Shown one piece after another: positions 7,717 to 15,157 of a stretch of DNA of 15,285 nt (position 1 is the first letter of the stretch; every line of letters starts with the position of its first letter). The position numbers were made by a program, and so were the translations under genes. Location: contig CAZMQV010000067.1 of the NCBI GenBank assembly GCA_964568675.1, positions 1-15,285 on the forward strand, in the 5' to 3' direction. The stretch is from UPXZ01 sp964568675. GTDB taxonomy: Bacteria; Bacteroidota; Bacteroidia; Bacteroidales; Paludibacteraceae. The notes beneath the pieces are model-generated. The model searched no databases, was not told the origin of the DNA, and worked only from the letters and a program-made list of their open reading frames with translations.

Positions 7717-8553
7717 ATGAAAATAGATAAAATTGAGACGGGAGAGTTTCTTGCCGACGGTGGCGCGATGTTTGGCGTGGTGCCCAAAAGAGTGTGGCAA
7801 AAGCGATATCCATGCGATGACGAGAACTTTTGCAGGCTCGCGATGCGTAGTTTGGTGGTTAAAACCTCCGATAGGCTTTTCGTCGTTGATACCGGAGTTG
7901 GCAACAAACAACTGGACTACCTGAAGTATTACAGCATCGAAGCTGTGGTTGACTTTGACATTGAATTGAAGAAACTGGGCTATAGCGCCGCCGAAGTTAC
8001 CGATGTGATTCTCACTCACCTCCATTTCGACCATTGTGGCGCCTGCACCATTTTCAACGATGACAAAACTGAAATCATCCCCGCATTCCCCAACGCTACT
8101 TACTGGGTAGGAAAGGCGCAATGGGAAAATTTCTGCGCGCCCAATGTTCGCGAAGGTGATTCGTATTTTCCTGAAAACATGCTGCCAATAGAGAAAGCCG
8201 GACTTCTCCGATTGGTAAATGAAGACATGCGTATAGCGCCCGAAGTGGAACTAAGGCTATATAATGGACACACGGTGGGACAAATAGCGCCCTATTTCCA
8301 CAACGGGGACAAAACACTGGTTTACACGGGCGATGTCATCCCGTTTCTGGCTGCCATGTCTATCGCATGGGTTTCGGCATACGATACATACCCCATCACT
8401 TCGATGGAAGATAAAGAAAAACTGCTTCAAGAAGCGGTGGAAAAGCAACAAATTCTATTTTTTGAACACGATGTTTACAACGAATGTTGCACGGTGAAAA
8501 ACATTAATGGCAAGTATCGTGCGGAGGAAATACTGAAACTTGAAGATATTTAG
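7717..8553 (+). CDS. MBL-fold metallohydrolase
   Basis: This 278-residue hydrolase has the complete metallo-beta-lactamase metal set: THLHFDHCG with His101, His103, Asp105 and His106, then NGHTVGQ with His185, TGD with Asp206, and His251 near the C-terminus. The layout resembles the lactonase/YtnP-like branch of stand-alone hydrolases. The substrate is unknown, and quorum-signal lactones are only one option. No signal peptide is present, so it acts in the cytoplasm. The reading frame is open back to 7528, but the added residues precede or sit at the promoter and look unrelated to the fold. Family similarity begins with MKIDKIETGEFLADGG, so the ATG at 7717 is preferred. The gene is divergent from mpl and ends at a strong hairpin. 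Confidence 0.87.
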   Translation: MKIDKIETGEFLADGGAMFGVVPKRVWQKRYPCDDENFCRLAMRSLVVKTSDRLFVVDTGVGNKQLDYLKYYSIEAVVDFDIELKKLGYSAAEVTDVILTHLHFDHCGACTIFNDDKTEIIPAFPNATYWVGKAQWENFCAPNVREGDSYFPENMLPIEKAGLLRLVNEDMRIAPEVELRLYNGHTVGQIAPYFHNGDKTLVYTGDVIPFLAAMSIAWVSAYDTYPITSMEDKEKLLQEAVEKQQILFFEHDVYNECCTVKNINGKYRAEEILKLEDI

Positions 8554-8591
8554 CTTCAAAAAAACAATAGATTAGTATTGAAACATAAGAG

Positions 8592-8631
8592 AAATGCGAA
8601 CTGCGGGAGTAAGCTCCTCCGGTTCGCATTT
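8592..8631 (+). terminator. Hairpin terminator after the MBL-fold gene
   Basis: A 10-bp perfect stem (AAATGCGAAC at 8592-8601 with GTTCGCATTT at 8622-8631) continues inward with GGAG/CTCC and loop TAAG. A short T-run (8629-8632) follows. It lies 38 bp after the stop codon at 8551-8553. Confidence 0.75.
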
Positions 8632-8865
8632 TCACATTCACCCCCAAAGTAATCCTATTCTCAAAAAAAAATAATGATTCAAACTATATCTTACTTGATA
8701 GTGTTTCTATTGCTCAGATTTGTAAGATTGTGTAATTTTGCAAACCAAAAAAATAACAAACACGTAAGTTTTTCGAGGCAGAACGAAGAATTTGAAAATC
8801 GAGAAGCTAAAATCACAAGGAATTTCGAAACAAGAATTCAAAACCGATAGTAAAAAAAAGAACGA
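8632..8865 (+). promoter_or_regulatory. ilvA upstream region with consensus promoter and leader
   Basis: Within the 312-bp gap between the MBL-fold gene and ilvA, TTG at 8710-8712, a 20-bp spacer and TAATTTTG at 8733-8740 match the Bacteroidetes promoter. Transcription would start near 8747 and leave a leader of about 119 nt. The leader is A-rich, holds no ATG-started leader peptide and shows no riboswitch or attenuator hairpin that I can recognise. Confidence 0.7.
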
Positions 8866-10107
8866 ATGAAATTAGAAGATATATTCAAAGCAAAAGTAAA
8901 ACTTCATGGAGTGGCGCTACACACGCCATTGGTGAAAAACGACATACTTAGCGAACAATACGGCGCGCAAATATTGCTAAAACGCGAGGATTTACAGCCG
9001 GTGCGCTCCTACAAACTTCGTGGCGCTTACAATAAAATAAGTACACTCTCGCCCGAAGAAATTACACGTGGCGTGGTGTGTGCCAGCGCGGGCAATCATG
9101 CGCAGGGTGTGGCTTATGCCTGCAACAAACTCAACATCAATGCCACAATCTTCATGCCGCTCACCACACCCAAGCAGAAAGTAAACAAAGTAAAGCAATT
9201 TGGGAAAGACAAAGTGCAAGTGGTGCTCAAAGGCGACACATTCGACGAGGCTTTTGAAATGGCAACCAAGTTTTGCGACACGAATAACGCCATTTTCATT
9301 CACCCTTTTGATGGAGATGAAATAATAGCCGGACAAGGCACCGTGGGTCTGGAGGTTTTAGAAGATTCGATAGAAGCGGTCGATTACATTTTCATTCCGA
9401 TAGGTGGCGGTGGGCTTGCATCGGGTGTTGGTACAGTTTTCAAGCAACTTAGCCCAAACACGAAAATAATAGGTGTGGAACCTGAAGGCGCAGCTTCGAT
9501 GAAAACCTCGATTGCCAACGGTGTGAACACCACACTCGAAGAAATCAATAAATTTGTGGATGGCGCCGCCGTCAGACGCGTAGGCGACAAAGCCCTGGAG
9601 ATTTGCCGCGAAGTGCTGAACGACATCGTGCTGGTGCCCGAAGGCAAAGTTTGCACCACCATTCTCAAACTTTACAACGAAGACGCCATCGTGGTGGAGC
9701 CGGCAGGAGCCTTGTCAATTAGCGCGCTCGACTTTTATAAAGATGAAATAAAAGGCAAAAACGTGGTTTGCATCGTAAGCGGAAGCAACAACGACATCAC
9801 ACGCACCGAAGAGATAAAAGAGCGCTCCTTGCTCTACGAAGGCTTAAAGCACTATTTCCTCATCAACTTTTCGCAACGCCCGGGCGCGCTCAAAGAGTTT
9901 GTCAATGAGATATTGGGAGATGACGACGACATCGCCTATTTTCAATACACCAAAAAGAATAACCGCGAAGAAGGACCCGCGGTAGTAGGCATCGAGCTGA
10001 ACAAGAAAGAAGATCTGCAAGCACTCGAAGACCGATTGAGAAGCCACAGAATAAAATATCAGCACCTCAACGAGCAAGGCGACCTTTTCACACATTTAAT
10101 TTCATAA
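8866..10107 (+). CDS. ilvA: Threonine ammonia-lyase (threonine dehydratase)
   Basis: This 413-residue PLP enzyme deaminates L-threonine to 2-oxobutanoate, the first committed step of isoleucine synthesis. The Schiff-base lysine is Lys50 in SYKLRGA (48-54). SAGNHAQG at 74-81 contacts the substrate, and GGGGL at 180-184 binds the cofactor phosphate. A single ACT-like regulatory domain follows from about residue 328 (HYFLINFSQRPGALKEF), so the protein has the catalytic plus one regulatory domain form rather than the longer two-ACT form of E. coli. The presence of the regulatory part suggests control by isoleucine, but this is inference. It stands alone here; no ilvBN, ilvC, ilvD or leu genes are in the window. 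It has its own promoter and a long leader. Serine or catabolic threonine dehydratase (tdcB type) would be shorter. Confidence 0.92.
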   Translation: MKLEDIFKAKVKLHGVALHTPLVKNDILSEQYGAQILLKREDLQPVRSYKLRGAYNKISTLSPEEITRGVVCASAGNHAQGVAYACNKLNINATIFMPLTTPKQKVNKVKQFGKDKVQVVLKGDTFDEAFEMATKFCDTNNAIFIHPFDGDEIIAGQGTVGLEVLEDSIEAVDYIFIPIGGGGLASGVGTVFKQLSPNTKIIGVEPEGAASMKTSIANGVNTTLEEINKFVDGAAVRRVGDKALEICREVLNDIVLVPEGKVCTTILKLYNEDAIVVEPAGALSISALDFYKDEIKGKNVVCIVSGSNNDITRTEEIKERSLLYEGLKHYFLINFSQRPGALKEFVNEILGDDDDIAYFQYTKKNNREEGPAVVGIELNKKEDLQALEDRLRSHRIKYQHLNEQGDLFTHLIS

Positions 10108-10216
10108 AGTCTATAAATCTTCTACTTTGCCCGCTTCATTCGACATTGAATCCGTAGGATTTTAATAAAAAGATTATTATTCTTCTGTATTTCTTCTAAA
10201 ATTCCAATAAAAAATG

Positions 10217-10260
10217 TATTTTTGACGCGACATTCCGAACGAATGTCGTGTCGAACGAAT
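10217..10260 (+). promoter_or_regulatory. Promoter and repeat cluster upstream of the S41 lipoprotein gene
   Basis: TATTTTTG at 10217-10224 matches the -7 consensus; the -33 position carries TTC instead of TTG. Just after it, around the expected start site, lies a perfect 8-bp inverted repeat (CGACATTC 10228-10235, GAATGTCG 10241-10248, 5-nt loop). Overlapping it is a direct repeat of CGAACGAAT at 10236-10244 and 10252-10260. The arrangement could be an operator or a 5'-end RNA hairpin. Confidence 0.5.
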
Positions 10261-10346
10261 TGTTACGCAGCATAGTCACTGAAAAAAAATGAAAAACAAA
10301 CATGCACACACACTTAAAAAAAACTTAACTAATAACGAATAACAAA

Positions 10347-11879
10347 ATGAAAAAACTATTTTCTTTCTCACTTTGCATCGCGCTGATTTCACTCACGCTG
10401 ATTTCGTGCGAAAAAACTCCAATTGACACACCAAGCAAGCCGGAGAACAATCCCTATAAATATGTAAACGACTGGATTTTCGAAAACATGGCAACCTACT
10501 ATCTGTGGAATGACAAAATCAACAATAGCCCCGATTACAAACTAAACCCAAGCGCATTTTTCAGTTCGCTCCTGAACAAGTTTGATAAGACTTCCAATCC
10601 CGATGGCGACCGTTTTTCCTGGATTCAGGAAGATTATGTAACGCTGCTCAACTCATTGAGCGGAGTGGTTTCGGACGAAATCGGATTTGAATATGTGAGA
10701 TTAAAAGTAAGCGACAGTACACCGACAAAATACTATCTGCTGGTACTCTATCCGAAAAAAGGAACCGACGCTTACGCCAAAGGAGTGAAAAAAGGTCAGT
10801 TTATAATCAAAATAAACGACCAGAACATCACCGACGCCAATTTCAGCGAACTTACGGGCAGTAGCGGCAACAAAAAACTCAGCATCGCGAATTGGGTTTT
10901 CGACCCGGCAACAAGCACTTATAATTTAGTAGCTGACAACAACGACAAAACCGTAAGCACACATAAGAACTTTGCAGAGAATCCAGTCTATTTGGATTCC
11001 GTTTATACCACTCCGACCAACCAGGTCAAAGCGGCTTATTTAGTTTACAACTTCTTCGCACGCGACAAAGGCGACGAAACCAACGACTACGATCGATACC
11101 TAATGAATGTGCTCAATAAATTTAGCACGCAGGGAGTTACCAACCTTATTCTCGACTTGCGATACAACGGCGGTGGCGCCGTATCGTCAGCCAATGCGCT
11201 CGCCAGCGCGCTGAAACCAAACCGCGACGTCAGCCAGCTATTCTCTACCGCCGAATACAACGCGCTTGTTCATGCTTCGTTAAAAAAAGAATATGGCAAC
11301 AACTACAACAAAACTTTTTTCTTAGATAAAATCAGCTCGAAATCGGGCGACATCGCCATACCCCGGATGAGCATAACGAAGCTTTATGTGCTGGTATCAA
11401 ACTGGAGCGCTTCAGCAAGCGAATTGGTAATCAACGGACTGAAACCCTACTTCAAAGAAAACATAATACTCATCGGACTGCCAACTACCGGCAAGAATGT
11501 GGGGTCCATCAGCATTTACGAAGAAAACGACAGCCGAAACAAATGGGGAATGCAACCCATCATCGTAAAATACTTCAACAGCGACGGAAAATCCGACTTC
11601 ACCAATGGCTTTACGCCTAATTACGAAGTAAAAGAACTTGACGATAACTTGCGTTTGGTGGATTTTGGCAATACGGACGACGTGATGCTGAACAAAGCGC
11701 TGACTTTAATTAATGGCGCGCCACTGAAATCTACACCTGCAAGAGTGCCACAATATCAAAACAGCCATCGACTGAAAGTGATACAAAACTCGCAATCAAT
11801 GACTGACAAACCGGGCAGAAATGTACTTAACGACGACATTCACGGCGACGCGATAAAAAGATTGATGCAACACAGATAA
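10347..11879 (+). CDS. S41-family peptidase, lipoprotein
   Basis: This 510-residue protein starts with a lipoprotein signal (KK at 2-3, hydrophobic core, lipobox LISC with Cys21), so it is expected to be anchored in the envelope. After a linker, a helical N-terminal region (about 35-100) is followed by a PDZ-like segment (about 105-175). The S41 core spans about 225-430. DLRYNGGG at 270-277 corresponds to the oxyanion-side motif, SASASELV at 354-361 contains the nucleophile (probably Ser356), and TGKNVG at 381-386 gives the general base Lys383. The residues needed for activity are therefore present. The C-terminal 60 residues are unusually polar and show no domain. It belongs to the Bacteroidetes lipoprotein branch of C-terminal processing proteases, whose targets are not known. 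It is monocistronic by appearance and converges on katG. Confidence 0.86.
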   Translation: MKKLFSFSLCIALISLTLISCEKTPIDTPSKPENNPYKYVNDWIFENMATYYLWNDKINNSPDYKLNPSAFFSSLLNKFDKTSNPDGDRFSWIQEDYVTLLNSLSGVVSDEIGFEYVRLKVSDSTPTKYYLLVLYPKKGTDAYAKGVKKGQFIIKINDQNITDANFSELTGSSGNKKLSIANWVFDPATSTYNLVADNNDKTVSTHKNFAENPVYLDSVYTTPTNQVKAAYLVYNFFARDKGDETNDYDRYLMNVLNKFSTQGVTNLILDLRYNGGGAVSSANALASALKPNRDVSQLFSTAEYNALVHASLKKEYGNNYNKTFFLDKISSKSGDIAIPRMSITKLYVLVSNWSASASELVINGLKPYFKENIILIGLPTTGKNVGSISIYEENDSRNKWGMQPIIVKYFNSDGKSDFTNGFTPNYEVKELDDNLRLVDFGNTDDVMLNKALTLINGAPLKSTPARVPQYQNSHRLKVIQNSQSMTDKPGRNVLNDDIHGDAIKRLMQHR

Positions 11880-11919
11880 TCCCCACGACCAATATCAACG
11901 ACAACAAATTTTAATTTAG

Positions 11920-11958
11920 AGCTATTGGCTAACGGCTATTAGCTATTGGCTAACAGCT
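11920..11958. repeat. Tandem imperfect repeat, 21-bp period
   Basis: AGCTATTGGCTAAC occurs at 11920-11933 and again at 11941-11954, with GGCTATT between. The second unit can fold (AGCTaTT/AAcAGCT with one mismatch) and is followed by TTT, so it could act as a weak terminator for the S41 lipoprotein gene 60 bp upstream. Confidence 0.65.
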
Positions 11959-11967
11959 TTTCGACAT

Positions 11968-12061
11968 TCACTGTGTTATATACCGATAAATCGTTACAAG
12001 TTTCAACACTTCAACGATTAACATACTATATTTTCTCATTGCATAAGTCAATCCTCCTCCC
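11968..12061 (-). pseudogene. Possible decayed RAYT-type transposase start
   Basis: On the minus strand, GGGAGGAGG (12053-12061) is a far stronger Shine-Dalgarno sequence than any real gene in the window has. It stands 8 nt before ATG-CAA-TGA, whose end overlaps a second ATG at 12037-12039. The second frame reads MRKYSMLIVEVLK and stops at 11968-11970 after 23 codons. REP-associated tyrosine transposases in Bacteroidetes often begin MRKY and lie beside palindromic repeats. After the fifth residue I see no similarity, so this is at best a remnant of the 5' end. The assignment rests on recall of that family, not on a search. Confidence 0.35.
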
Positions 12062-12076
12062 GGCTTTGTCGCTAAA

Positions 12077-12105
12077 TAGGGTCTGCTGATTAACAGCAGA
12101 CCCTA
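12077..12105. repeat. REP-like perfect palindrome, copy 1
   Basis: Two 12-bp arms, TAGGGTCTGCTG and CAGCAGACCCTA, flank the 5-nt centre ATTAA. No T-run follows on either side, so it is not a standard terminator. The first 21 bases from 12078 recur exactly near the right edge (15233-15253). Confidence 0.85.
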
Positions 12106-12160
12106 AATGTGTCGTATAATTATTTTTATTTTGAATCAACAAAAACAAGCAACTTATGAA

Positions 12161-12218
12161 TCTTTCCCTCTTCCGAGTTCCGTTCGGACTGCGTCTCACT
12201 TCACTCGGAAGGGAAAGA
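12161..12218. repeat. Long interrupted inverted repeat
   Basis: Arms of 18 and 16 bases (12161-12178 and 12203-12218) pair along their length except for a 2-nt bulge. The core is CTTCCGAGT against ACTCGGAAG. The 24-nt interior contains a smaller TCCG/CGGA pair. It lies about 100 bp beyond the end of katG. No T-run follows it, so a terminator role is uncertain. Confidence 0.6.
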
Positions 12219-12317
12219 ATGTCATCAACAACGTTGCGAATTTTCACTCCAATCAATACTCTATTATTAAAAAATGTTTTTTGCAGCTATTTGCCCAACA
12301 ACGCCATAAAAGTAACA

Positions 12318-14522
12318 CTACAAATCGAATCGGTCAAGATTCATCACCTTAGTCCAGGTCTTAACAAAATCATTCACAAATTTTTCCTGCGCATCGGCGC
12401 TTCCATAGACTTCGGCCAATGCCCTTAACTCTGAATTGGACGCAAAAACAAGATCTGCTCGTGTCGCAGTCCATCTCACTTCTCCTGTTTTACGATCGCG
12501 CCCGTTGAATATCTCTTTATCGTCTGTGGCTGGCATCCAAGCTGTTGCCATATCGAGAAGATTTACAAAGAAATCGTTTGTAAGGGTTTCGGGGCGAGAG
12601 GTAAAAACTCCATGAGAAGATCCATCATAATTTGTACTCAACACACGCATACCACCAACTAACACAGTCATCTCGGGCGCTGTAAGCGTAAGCAACTGCG
12701 CTTTGTCTATCAACAATTCTTCGGTTGACACCCGATACTTCGCTTTCAAATAATTGCGGAAGCCATCTGCCACAGGCTCTAATAGTTCAAACGACTCTAC
12801 ATCCGTCTGTTCCAACAGGGCATCCATTCTTCCGGGCGCGAATGGCACAACGACATTGATTCCGGCATCGCTCGAAGCTTTTTCAACTGCCGAACAACCG
12901 CCAAGGACTATCAAATCAGCCAAAGAAACTTTTTTTCCATTGTTTTGTTTGCTATTAAATTCTTCCCGAATGGTTTCCAACTTAGTCAAAACCAAGGTTA
13001 GTTGTTCGGGATTATTCACCGTCCAATCTTTTTGAGGTGCAAAGCGGATACGCGCGCCATTTGCTCCACCTCGCTTATCGGAACCTCTAAAAGTTGAAGC
13101 GGAAGCCCAAGCAGTTGACACCAATTGCGATATTGTAAGTCCCGATTGGTTAATTTGGATTTTTAACTCCGCAATATCTTTTTCATCTATAAGCGGATGA
13201 TTGAGCTGAGGAATTGGATCTTGCCAAATCATCTCTTCAGTAGGCACCTCGGCACCTAAATAAAGTGCGCGGGGTCCCATGTCCCGATGCGTGAGCTTAA
13301 ACCACGCACGTGCAAAAGCATCAGCAAATTCGAGTGGATTTTCATAAAAATTTCTTGAAATCTGTTCGTAAATTGGATCAAAGCGCAACGACAAGTCGGT
13401 AGTGAGCATTGCCGGAAGGTGTTTCCTTTTTGAATCCTGCGCATAAGGCATTTGCGGTTCTACGTCTTTAGCAACCCACTGATAGGCTCCTGCCGGACTC
13501 TTTGTAAGCTCCCATTCAAATTCAAACAAATTTTTGAAAAAATAATAACTCCATTTTACCGGAGTTTGAGTCCAAGTTACTTCAAGTCCACTGCTTATTG
13601 TGTCATCGCCAACACCCGATTTAAATTTACTTTTCCATCCCAAACCAACTTCCTCCATTTCAGCCGCTTCCGGTTCCGCTCCTACGTTGGCGGCATCGCC
13701 TGCACCGTGAGTTTTTCCAAAAGTATGACCTCCGGCTATAAGCGCTACGGTTTCTTCATCATTCATACTCATTCTACCAAATGTATTCCGAATATCAATA
13801 GCGGCAGCCAATGGATCCGGTTTTCCGTCAGGTCCTTCGGGATTCACGTAGATAAGTCCCATCTGAATGGCTGCAAGGGGAGATTCGGATTCGCTTTTAT
13901 CAAGCAAGCGTTCGTCATTTTCGAGCCATTTTGTTTCTGACCCCCAATAAATATCCTCTTCCGGCTCCCACGTATCAACTCGTCCGCCTGCAAAGCCAAA
14001 AGTTCGGAAACCCATTGACTCCAACGCCACATTGCCTGCGAGAATCATCAAATCGGCCCAAGAGATTTTCTTACCATATTTCTGTTTTACAGGCCATAGT
14101 AAGCGACGCGCTTTATCGAGATTAACATTATCGGGCCAACTGTTGAGCGGCGCGAATCTTTGTTGACCACCGCTTGCTCCACCACGTCCATCACCCGAAC
14201 GGTAAGTTCCGGCACTATGCCAAGCCATGCGGATAAATAGAGGTCCGTAATGACCAAAATCTGCCGGCCACCATTCCTGAGAATCGGTCATTAGTTTATG
14301 AAGATCTTTTTTGAGCGCCTTCAAATCAAGCGATTTAAATTCATCGGCATAATTAAAATCGCTATCCATCGGATTCGACTTACAAGAATGCTGCCGCAGC
14401 ACACTAAGATTCAATCGATTAGGCCACCAGTTTGAATTTTTCGTACCTCCTATCGCGGCACTGTGCTTCCCTGTCGCACCCGTTACCGGACACCGACTTG
14501 TGTTTTCTGTATTATTTTCCAT
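12318..14522 (-). CDS. katG: Catalase-peroxidase
   Basis: This 734-residue haem enzyme breaks down hydrogen peroxide by catalase and peroxidase activity. Distal Arg98, Trp101 and His102 lie in RMAWHSAGTYR (98-108). Tyr225 is in YVNPEGPDG and Met251 in RMSMNDEETV; with Trp101 they form the covalent Met-Tyr-Trp adduct needed for catalase activity. The proximal haem ligand is His266 in GGHTFGKTHGA (264-274). The C-terminal duplicated domain is complete and lacks haem ligands, as usual. No signal peptide is seen, so it is cytoplasmic. It follows perR on the same strand with a 69-bp gap, without an obvious promoter between, so co-transcription with perR is likely. KatG has a patchy distribution spread partly by transfer, but nothing in its composition stands out here. 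Confidence 0.96.
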   Translation of the reverse strand: MENNTENTSRCPVTGATGKHSAAIGGTKNSNWWPNRLNLSVLRQHSCKSNPMDSDFNYADEFKSLDLKALKKDLHKLMTDSQEWWPADFGHYGPLFIRMAWHSAGTYRSGDGRGGASGGQQRFAPLNSWPDNVNLDKARRLLWPVKQKYGKKISWADLMILAGNVALESMGFRTFGFAGGRVDTWEPEEDIYWGSETKWLENDERLLDKSESESPLAAIQMGLIYVNPEGPDGKPDPLAAAIDIRNTFGRMSMNDEETVALIAGGHTFGKTHGAGDAANVGAEPEAAEMEEVGLGWKSKFKSGVGDDTISSGLEVTWTQTPVKWSYYFFKNLFEFEWELTKSPAGAYQWVAKDVEPQMPYAQDSKRKHLPAMLTTDLSLRFDPIYEQISRNFYENPLEFADAFARAWFKLTHRDMGPRALYLGAEVPTEEMIWQDPIPQLNHPLIDEKDIAELKIQINQSGLTISQLVSTAWASASTFRGSDKRGGANGARIRFAPQKDWTVNNPEQLTLVLTKLETIREEFNSKQNNGKKVSLADLIVLGGCSAVEKASSDAGINVVVPFAPGRMDALLEQTDVESFELLEPVADGFRNYLKAKYRVSTEELLIDKAQLLTLTAPEMTVLVGGMRVLSTNYDGSSHGVFTSRPETLTNDFFVNLLDMATAWMPATDDKEIFNGRDRKTGEVRWTATRADLVFASNSELRALAEVYGSADAQEKFVNDFVKTWTKVMNLDRFDL

Positions 14523-14591
14523 AACATAATTTATTTAAACGATTAGTACTATCTGTTTTAGTTTTTGCTCGAACCATTAGCATGATTACTT

Positions 14592-15017
14592 TCAATCAGT
14601 TTCACCAGAAAACTTCCCAATAATCTGGAGTTTCAAATCTTCTATCTTAAAGTTTGGAATACTCTTCTTTTGAAAATAATCGAGTAAAATGGAATTTAAT
14701 TCGTCGTCGAAATAATCTTCGATACAATCCGAATCGGAACAATAGATATGATGATGACTTTCCGTAACGGCATCGTATCGCATTGCGCCCAATTCGGTTT
14801 TCACTCTTTTTACCAACCCGCAAGCTACAAACGCATCCAACACTTTATACACAGTCGCTACCGAAACATTGGGATAATTCATTCGGATGTATTCAATGAT
14901 ATTCTCGGCAGTAGGATGATTATTCAGCGATGTAATTGCCTCTAAAACAGCAATCCGCTGAGGTGTAATCTTCAATTCTTTGTCAATAAGCTTATTTCTA
15001 ATATCCTCAACCTTCAT
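14592..15017 (-). CDS. perR: Peroxide-responsive Fur-family repressor (PerR-like)
   Basis: This 141-residue Fur-family regulator has an N-terminal winged helix (ITPQRIAVLEAI 17-28, SVATVYKVLDAF 52-63). By alignment with Bacillus PerR, the regulatory metal site is His34, Asp82, His88, His90 and Asp101, all present. Asp in place of Glu at the Asp82 position is the mark of PerR rather than Fur. The structural zinc site is missing: only Cys93 and Cys98 are found, wrongly spaced, and there is no C-terminal CxxC. PerR represses peroxide-defence genes until metal-catalysed oxidation of a histidine releases it. The gene stands directly upstream of katG on the same strand, and an operator-like palindrome lies in its own leader, which suggests autoregulation of the pair. 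A general Fur iron regulator is the alternative. Confidence 0.88.
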   Translation of the reverse strand: MKVEDIRNKLIDKELKITPQRIAVLEAITSLNNHPTAENIIEYIRMNYPNVSVATVYKVLDAFVACGLVKRVKTELGAMRYDAVTESHHHIYCSDSDCIEDYFDDELNSILLDYFQKKSIPNFKIEDLKLQIIGKFSGETD

Positions 15018-15036
15018 GTATAATAATTATTTAATG

Positions 15037-15047
15037 AGAATCATTCT
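15037..15047 (-). promoter_or_regulatory. Fur/PerR-like operator in front of perR
   Basis: AGAAT-C-ATTCT is a perfect 5-1-5 palindrome inside TGAGAATCATTCTAC (15035-15049), which resembles the 7-1-7 Fur-family consensus TGATAATnATTATCA. It lies 19 bp upstream of the perR ATG and about 10-20 bp after the predicted transcription start, a typical place for repression. Confidence 0.6.
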
Positions 15048-15062
15048 ACTTTAGTTCGAATA

Positions 15063-15093
15063 CAAAAATACAAAAACTCCGACAGAAAGTCAA
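15063..15093 (-). promoter_or_regulatory. Promoter of perR-katG
   Basis: On the minus strand TTG (15091-15093), a 20-bp spacer and TATTTTTG (15063-15070) match the Bacteroidetes promoter. The predicted start near 15056 precedes the operator-like palindrome and gives a leader of about 40 nt. Confidence 0.72.
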
Positions 15094-15157
15094 TACTTGG
15101 ATTGTTATTATTGCATAAATAACGCACACCAGAATCAAAATAAATATCATTTTAATC

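Larger units (their letters stand above)
11880..12317. other. Repeat-rich intergenic region between convergent genes
   Basis: This 438-bp gap holds no credible complete gene. In order it contains a tandem 21-bp-period repeat (11920-11958), a short minus-strand frame behind a strong ribosome-binding sequence (11968-12061), a perfect REP-like palindrome (12077-12105) and a long interrupted inverted repeat (12161-12218). A 76-codon minus-strand frame and two plus-strand frames run through these repeats and look spurious. Confidence 0.7.

Noticed and set aside
8741..8865. A peptide attenuator or riboswitch in the ilvA leader
   Set aside because: No ATG-started leader peptide rich in Ile/Thr/Leu/Val codons and no alternative hairpins that I can see.
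12077..12105. An intrinsic terminator for katG or the S41 lipoprotein gene
   Set aside because: The stem is perfect but no T-run follows on either strand, and the sequence recurs elsewhere as a repeat.
12026..12256. A 76-codon minus-strand frame across the repeat region
   Set aside because: It passes through the palindrome and the long inverted repeat, whose sequences explain its openness; no domain visible.
13452..13940. A 162-codon plus-strand frame inside katG
   Set aside because: It lies wholly antisense to a KatG region with intact catalytic motifs and has no recognisable domain.
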